Assembly: GCA_017620435.1 (NCBI GenBank)
Contig: JAFZQL010000123.1
Location: forward strand, 1-9,998
DNA from: Erysipelotrichaceae bacterium
GTDB taxonomy: Bacteria; Bacillota_I; Bacilli_A; Erysipelotrichales; Erysipelotrichaceae
DNA length: 9,998 nt
Reading direction: 5' to 3'
Made by a program: the position numbers and the translations under genes. Positions 5,692 through 9,998 of the stretch are shown in pieces. The notes under the pieces were generated by a model. That model had not been told where the DNA came from, did no database searches, and saw nothing but the letters and a program-made list of their open reading frames with translations. Every line of letters starts with the position of its first letter. Position 1 is the stretch's first letter.

Positions 5692-6580
5692 CAAGACCGC
5701 GAAGACGGAACTGGAACTGGTCACAACGCTGGACCAGGCTATACTGGCGCTAAGTACAGGAAAGTGCGATGCGATCGCCCTGGACGGTACGACGGCAGAG
5801 AACTACGTGAAACAGTCGGACGGGATGTTTGCGATGTCCGGCGTGAATTTTGATCTAAGCATCTATGGCGACTACGAGGGCAACGTTGCCGCGGCCAAGA
5901 AGGGAGAGACTTCCCTGATGAAGGCGGTCAACGAGTGTATTTCTTTTGCGATGGAGAAAGGCTACTACGCCTATTGGACGGCGCTGGCCAAGGTGCAGTC
6001 GGGTACGGAGGACGAGGACGCTCTGGCGATCGTCGGAGACGATCCGATCTTCTCGGATGTGCCGGTCGATGATACATATCTCTATCTGCTGGACAGCAGC
6101 GATCTGGAGAAGCCAAGTCTTGATCTGAGCAGTGCCGACGGCATACTGAAGAAGGTCCTGGACCAGGGATACATGCTGATCGCGACATCTCCGGACTATC
6201 CGGCCAACGAGTTCATTACGGAAGAAGGGGTCGTGTACGGCAACGAGATGATGCTGGCGAAGTACGTCTGCGACTGTCTGGGCGTGGCTCTTAAGATCGA
6301 AACGATGGATTTCAATGCCGTGCTGACGGCTGTCGATACAGGGAAAGTGGACATGTCCTTCTCGGGTTTCGGCTGGAAGGCCGATAGGGCAGAGGCTTTT
6401 GAGCTTTCCATCGGCTATATCGGCGACGACAAAGTGTCCTACCATACTCTGATCGTTCCTGCCGATACGGCGGATCAGTATCATTCTCTGCAGGATTTCG
6501 TGGGCAAGCATATCGTGGCCCAGGCCGGTTCTCTGCAGCAGATGTATGTGGAAGACCAGATCCTGGCTCTGGGAGAATAG
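5624..6580 (+). CDS. Amino-acid ABC transporter substrate-binding lipoprotein with circularly permuted halves
   Basis: This is a 318-residue extracellular binding protein for a polar amino-acid importer. A signal peptide (1-18) ends in the lipobox LCGC, with lipidated Cys19. Residues 29-125 match the usual second half of a family 3 binding protein: 'LDQAILALSTGKCDAIALD' with the ligand-contact Asp54, 'AAAKKGETSLMKAVNE', and the closing 'GYYAYW' helix. After a linker (about 126-170), residues 171-318 match the usual first half: 'LIATSPDYPANEF', 'MDFNAVLTAVDTGKVDMSFSGFGWKADR' with the carboxylate-binding Arg255, and 'GKHIVAQAGSLQQMYVEDQ'. The protein then stops. Read in the order 182-318 then 29-125, it gives one canonical domain of about 234 residues. 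I chose ATG 5624 for AAGGAG at 5609-5614 and the signal peptide. The permease begins 4 nt downstream. Arginine as ligand is inferred from the leader. Confidence 0.9.
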   Translation: MKKTLILIVVLLICTLCGCSSDDKTAKTELELVTTLDQAILALSTGKCDAIALDGTTAENYVKQSDGMFAMSGVNFDLSIYGDYEGNVAAAKKGETSLMKAVNECISFAMEKGYYAYWTALAKVQSGTEDEDALAIVGDDPIFSDVPVDDTYLYLLDSSDLEKPSLDLSSADGILKKVLDQGYMLIATSPDYPANEFITEEGVVYGNEMMLAKYVCDCLGVALKIETMDFNAVLTAVDTGKVDMSFSGFGWKADRAEAFELSIGYIGDDKVSYHTLIVPADTADQYHSLQDFVGKHIVAQAGSLQQMYVEDQILALGE

Positions 6581-6583
6581 GAC

Positions 6584-7249
6584 ATGGGTCCAAGCATCAT
6601 TGATGTATTTGTACAGTACTGGCCGATCTTTCTGAAAGGCACGCTCGGTACGCTGCATTTTGCGTTCATTGCGGTATCCCTGGGATCGGTGCTGGGAACA
6701 CTGGTGGCTTTCGTGCGTCTCAGCAAGAACAGGTTCTTCTCCACTTTAGCCGGAGTCTATGCCGATGTCTTGAGAGGAACGCCGCTGCTGGTGCAGATGT
6801 ACATCGCCTATTTCTTTATTCCGATCGTGATTCCTGCCCTCAACAGGGTAGACAAGGAGATCTTCGTGCTGATCTCTTTGATCCTCAACTCGAGCGCCTA
6901 TGTTTCCGAGATCATCAGGGGCGGGATCAATTCGGTGGATATCGGACAGAGCGAAGCGGCAAGATCTTTAGGTCTCAGCGCATCTCATACGATGACCAAG
7001 GTCATCCTGCCTCAGGCCATCAAGAACATCCTCCCCGCTCTGGCCAACGAGTATATCGCCATGATCAAGGAGACTTCCATGGCCGGAAGCTTCATGCTGT
7101 ATGAACTCATGTACACCAGAACTATCCTTGCCAACAAGTATCTTTCCTGGCAGCCTCTGCTGATCATTGCGGCGATCTATCTGATGCTGACGCTGGTACT
7201 GACAAGTCTGGTGAAAAAGATGGAAGAGAGGTTTGCGGTAAGTGACTAG
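6584..7249 (+). CDS. Amino-acid ABC transporter permease (HisM/GlnP family)
   Basis: This is a 221-residue inner-membrane permease of the polar amino-acid uptake family. Hydrophobic segments lie at about 15-45, 60-82, 90-112 and 185-212. The conserved 'RGTPLLVQMYIAYF' motif is at 64-77, and the EAA loop that contacts the ATPase reads EAARSLGLSASHTMTKVILPQAI. The length is standard. A GGGAG at 6571-6575 lies 8 nt before ATG 6584. No second permease gene is present, so it probably forms a homodimer. It is tightly packed between the binding protein (3-nt gap) and the ATPase (8-nt overlap). Confidence 0.95.
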   Translation: MGPSIIDVFVQYWPIFLKGTLGTLHFAFIAVSLGSVLGTLVAFVRLSKNRFFSTLAGVYADVLRGTPLLVQMYIAYFFIPIVIPALNRVDKEIFVLISLILNSSAYVSEIIRGGINSVDIGQSEAARSLGLSASHTMTKVILPQAIKNILPALANEYIAMIKETSMAGSFMLYELMYTRTILANKYLSWQPLLIIAAIYLMLTLVLTSLVKKMEERFAVSD

Positions 7250-7979
7250 GAAGATACTGATAGAGACGAAGGATCTGAAGAAGGATTTCAAGGATCTGCA
7301 GGTTTTAAAGGGCATTTCCCAGACGATCAGCCAGGGGGAAGTGGTCTGTATCATCGGACCTTCCGGCGGGGGAAAATCGACTTTTCTGCGCTGTCTGAAC
7401 ATGCTGGAAGTGCCCAGTTCGGGAGAAGTGTGGTTCGAGGGAGAGAAGCTCGATCCGGAGCACACCGACATCGACAGGCACCGTCAGAAGATCGGCATGG
7501 TCTTTCAGCAGTTCAACGTCTTTCCTCACTTGACGGTTATGGAAAACATCACCCTGGCTCCCATACTGGAAAAGAAGATGAGCAAGGAAGAAGCCGAGGC
7601 GAAAGCCATGGAACTGCTGGAAAGGGTAGGATTACAGGATAAGGTAAACGAATATCCCAGAAAGCTCTCAGGAGGCCAGAAACAGCGTCTGGCGATCGTA
7701 AGGGCCATGGCCATGGATCCGGACGTAATGCTGTTTGACGAGCCGACATCGGCCCTGGATCCCGAGATGGTGAAAGGTGTCCTGGAAGTCATCAGAAAGC
7801 TGGCGGATTCCGGCATGACCTGCGTCATCGTGACACACGAGATGGGCTTTGCCAGAGAAGTGGCCGACAGGATCCTGTTTATCGACGAAGGGATCGTGGT
7901 GGAAGAAGGAACGCCGGAAGAGATCTTCGACCATCCAATCAATCCAAGGACGAAAGAATTCCTTTCCCAGGTGCTTTAA
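7242..7979 (+). CDS. Amino-acid ABC transporter ATP-binding protein (GlnQ/HisP family)
   Basis: This 245-residue cytosolic ATPase powers the importer. All ABC signatures are intact: Walker A GPSGGGKST (39-47), Q-loop QQFNVFPHLTV (89-99), signature LSGGQKQR (142-149), Walker B VMLFDEP (162-168), D-loop SALD, and switch His199. The 'FQQFNVFPHLTV' and 'MGFAREVADR' segments are typical of the polar amino-acid subfamily. Translation starts at GTG 7242, which overlaps the permease end by 8 nt, with GAGAGG at 7226-7231. No regulatory C-terminal domain is present. Its stop is followed one base later by the peptidase start. Confidence 0.96.
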   Translation: MTRKILIETKDLKKDFKDLQVLKGISQTISQGEVVCIIGPSGGGKSTFLRCLNMLEVPSSGEVWFEGEKLDPEHTDIDRHRQKIGMVFQQFNVFPHLTVMENITLAPILEKKMSKEEAEAKAMELLERVGLQDKVNEYPRKLSGGQKQRLAIVRAMAMDPDVMLFDEPTSALDPEMVKGVLEVIRKLADSGMTCVIVTHEMGFAREVADRILFIDEGIVVEEGTPEEIFDHPINPRTKEFLSQVL

Positions 7980-7980
7980 T

Positions 7981-9660
7981 ATGAAAACGACATTCAAATA
8001 TGATCACTACTTCGATTACGAAGAGTTAAGCAATAATCTGATCAGGCTTTCAGAAGAGTATCCCGATCTGATGGAGCTCCAGGTCAACTGCACTACCGAA
8101 GAAGGCAGGAAGCAGTATCTGGCTATCCTGACAAACAAGAAGACTGGAGACATGCTGGAAAAGCCGGGCTTTTATCTTGACGGCAACATCCATGCCGGAG
8201 AAGTGACTGCCTCGATGTGCGCCATGCATACGGTGGATTATCTTTTAAGCAACTATTCAAACAATGAAGAAGTCAGAGAGATCCTGGATGAGATGACGAT
8301 CTATTGTATCCCTAGGGTCAGCCCGGACGGTGCGGAGGTCTATCTGAAGAGTCCTTACGGAATCCGTTCCGTCAACCGCACGACATGCGAGGAAAAGGGA
8401 GGCATCAGGGAGGAGGATCTCGATGACGACGGCGTGATCCGGATGATGCGGATCCAAACGCCTTACGGCGCCTGGAAGAAGGATCCGAAGGACGAGGAAC
8501 TAATGGTGCTAAGAAATCCGGGGGATAGAAACGGGGACTTCTACGACATCTATCCGGAAGGTCTGCTGGAAGCTTATGACGGAAGCGAGAACCTCAAGGT
8601 AAAGAAAGAAGAATGGGGTCTCGACTTCAACCGCAACTTCCCGTACGGCTGGTGTCCGGAACCAAGACAGGACGGCGCCGGAGTCTATCCTTTAAGCAAT
8701 CCCGAAACCAAAGCGATCGCCGATTTTGTGCTGTCTCATCCCAATATCGGCGCTGCGGCACTGGGTCATACCAGCGGCGGACTGCTGCTGTATCCGCCCG
8801 GAACAAAGGCATCACAAAAGAGCTTCGAAGAAGACATCAAGGTCCTGAAAGCCATCGCCAGGATGGGAGAGGAAGAACTCGGCTACAAGCCGCTGAATGT
8901 CTACGATTCCTTCTTAGGTTCCAAGGAGAACTACGATTCCGGTGCGCTGGATGACTGGCTCTTTGAGACCAAAGGTATTCCTGCCTATACGATGGAATTC
9001 TGGGATATTGCCACAAAAGCCGGCATGCCTGTGAAATGGGGTCCGGAAAAGGAAGACGTCTATGAGAGTCTGAAGCGTTTCGCAGCGATCCTGAAGTGGG
9101 TCAAAGAGAACGCTCCGCAGTATTACACAGGCTGGAAGAAAGTAACGCATCCCGATTTCGGGGAAGTCGAGATCGGCGGCTTCAACTACAAGTTCACGCA
9201 GCAGAATCCGCCGGAAGCCTTCCTGCAACAGGAATGCGAAGCCGATACCTGTTTTAATCTGCGTTTCATTAATGCATTGCCTAGACTTGCGATCGATACG
9301 GTGAAAAGCGAAATGATCTCGGATGGGATCTACCGCATTGAAGCGGTTATCGGCAACCTGGGCTATCTCTCGACTGCCCTGACTAAAACGGGCTTGTTCA
9401 ACAAGTACGTCAAGCCGGTGAAGGTTGTCCTTGAAGCGGAGAATACTCTAAGCGGAAAGAAAGAAACCGAGATCGAAGAGCTGCAGGGCTATTCCTCGAC
9501 GCTGACGGGAGTATTCTACTATGGAAACATCACGACAGAAAAAAGCGCTTCCGCCAGGAAGAAACTGGTCTGGATCGTCAAGGGAAACAAAGGCGATACG
9601 CTTACGATCAGAGCTTCCCAGGAAAAGGCCGGCAGGGTCGAACATACTATTACATTGTAA
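7981..9660 (+). CDS. M14-family zinc carboxypeptidase, cytosolic
   Basis: This is a 559-residue metallocarboxypeptidase that should remove C-terminal residues from peptides. Zinc ligands are His71 and Glu74 (GNIHAGE) and probably His263 (ALGHTSGG). The substrate-binding DFNRNFP lies at 215-221 and the likely catalytic Glu339 is in YTMEFWD. The PRVSPDGAE stretch (111-119) fits the family. An acidic insert, EEDLDDDGVIRMMR (144-157), looks like a metal-binding loop found in some bacterial M14 enzymes. Residues from about 400 on form an extra domain, probably beta-rich. There is no signal peptide, so it should act inside the cell. ATG 7981 is one base after the ATPase stop with no strong ribosome binding site, suggesting coupling; the frame is open further upstream to 7849 but overlaps the ATPase. 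The residue preference cannot be told from sequence. Confidence 0.9.
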   Translation: MKTTFKYDHYFDYEELSNNLIRLSEEYPDLMELQVNCTTEEGRKQYLAILTNKKTGDMLEKPGFYLDGNIHAGEVTASMCAMHTVDYLLSNYSNNEEVREILDEMTIYCIPRVSPDGAEVYLKSPYGIRSVNRTTCEEKGGIREEDLDDDGVIRMMRIQTPYGAWKKDPKDEELMVLRNPGDRNGDFYDIYPEGLLEAYDGSENLKVKKEEWGLDFNRNFPYGWCPEPRQDGAGVYPLSNPETKAIADFVLSHPNIGAAALGHTSGGLLLYPPGTKASQKSFEEDIKVLKAIARMGEEELGYKPLNVYDSFLGSKENYDSGALDDWLFETKGIPAYTMEFWDIATKAGMPVKWGPEKEDVYESLKRFAAILKWVKENAPQYYTGWKKVTHPDFGEVEIGGFNYKFTQQNPPEAFLQQECEADTCFNLRFINALPRLAIDTVKSEMISDGIYRIEAVIGNLGYLSTALTKTGLFNKYVKPVKVVLEAENTLSGKKETEIEELQGYSSTLTGVFYYGNITTEKSASARKKLVWIVKGNKGDTLTIRASQEKAGRVEHTITL

Positions 9661-9683
9661 AGAAATGCCCGTACCGGAATCTC

Positions 9684-9711
9684 GTAGCAAATTGCTACAG
9701 ATCTTTTCTTT
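9684..9711 (+). terminator. Weak hairpin after the peptidase gene
   Basis: GTAGC (9684-9688) pairs with GCTAC (9694-9698) around AAATT, followed by a broken T-rich run (TCTTTTCTTTC). It lies 24 bp after the stop codon. The stem is short, so termination may be partial. Confidence 0.4.
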
Positions 9712-9814
9712 CGATTCTTGTTTTGATAGCATTAATCATGCATTCCGATGGATATAAGAATATGAACCAACGCTCCTTGTATCGGCATTATCTGCCGTCA
9801 TTGCAGTGCATGTG

Positions 9815-9858
9815 AAACAACAGCTTCTTGTTGGTTGAAATAACAGCTGTTGTTTTTT
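9815..9858 (+). terminator. Probable rho-independent terminator with competing hairpin
   Basis: AAACAACAGC (9815-9824) pairs perfectly with GCTGTTGTTT (9846-9855), and the T run continues to 9858. The loop is long (21 nt). The left arm can instead form a compact hairpin, CAACAG-CTTC-TTGTTG (9818-9833). It is the best candidate for the end of the transporter operon, or it could be an attenuator of a gene beyond the window. Confidence 0.6.
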
Positions 9859-9998
9859 ATAGCCTATTTCCACAGATTTATCATTTTCCACGATAAAAAA
9901 AAGATCAAAACATGAGAAAGTAACTCCTTTCTAATCAAAGATAATGAAAGCAGAATGTATTAATGCATTTACAACTAAAAATAGTTGCAAATGAAGAA

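Larger units (their letters stand above)
9661..9998. other. Intergenic stretch without a supported gene
   Basis: These 338 bases hold no convincing coding region. They contain the two terminator-like hairpins, a GC-rich hairpin CGGCA-TTATC-TGCCG (9783-9797), an AT-rich stretch from 9860, and an operator-like inverted repeat CAACTA-N4-TAGTTG (9972-9987) at the window edge. I find no convincing promoter. Confidence 0.6.

Noticed and set aside
5855..6658. Long open frame of 267 codons on the minus strand
   Set aside because: It is antisense to the binding-protein gene, has no ribosome binding site and no recognisable domain. It is an artefact of the codon bias of the sense gene.
7849..7980. N-terminal extension of the M14 peptidase frame
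   Set aside because: It lies wholly inside the ATPase gene, reads as low-quality protein, and the family's N terminus fits ATG 7981.
9867..9892. Two DnaA-box-like words (TTTCCACAG and TTTTCCACG)
   Set aside because: Both are weak matches, there are only two, and there is no dnaA or dnaN or other origin feature nearby.
9881..9899. TTATC...GATAA inverted repeat with an A run
   Set aside because: The stem is only 5 bp, and the T run would precede the hairpin on the minus strand, so it cannot be a terminator in either direction.
1..9998. CRISPR arrays, tRNA or rRNA genes, insertion sequences
   Set aside because: I looked for regularly spaced repeats, tRNA-like cloverleaf arms and transposase motifs and saw none.

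Overview
The window looks like a Bacillota (Firmicutes) chromosome, possibly of the Erysipelotrichia. That placement is an inference from the T-box leader, AAGGAGG-type ribosome binding sites, a Gram-positive lipoprotein signal and the codon style; no marker gene settles it. Every gene I can support lies on the + strand.

Layout. (1) 1-1360 is distinctly AT-rich. It holds the C-terminal stump of an McrC restriction subunit and an intact modification-sensing-type HNH endonuclease, which reads as the edge of an acquired defence island. (2) 1444-1693 is a small unrecognised protein with its own ribosome binding site and terminator. (3) 1769-5083 carries a Cof-type HAD phosphatase, then an MBOAT acyltransferase coupled to an SGNH/DltD-like partner, a pair typical of O-acylation of a surface polymer. 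(4) 5234-9660 is an amino-acid uptake operon. A consensus promoter is overlapped by ARG-box-like inverted repeats. It is followed by a complete T-box leader whose specifier reads as CGC (Arg), then a short Arg-rich upstream ORF with a strong ribosome binding site. The structural genes follow: lipoprotein substrate-binding protein, permease, ATPase and a cytosolic M14 zinc carboxypeptidase. (5) 9661-9998 has no gene but contains hairpins, including the likely operon terminator.

The most notable region is the uptake operon. Its substrate-binding protein appears circularly permuted: the signal peptide and lipobox are joined to what is normally the second half of the fold, and the normal first half follows and ends the protein. 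Both expected ligand-contact motifs are kept. Three independent cues ahead of it (operator-like repeats, T-box specifier, Arg-rich leader ORF) point to arginine, so I propose a layered arginine-starvation response feeding an ABC importer and a peptidase that trims peptides inside the cell. The specificity and the layered control are inferences; the domain order, T-box architecture and ORF geometry are read directly from the sequence.
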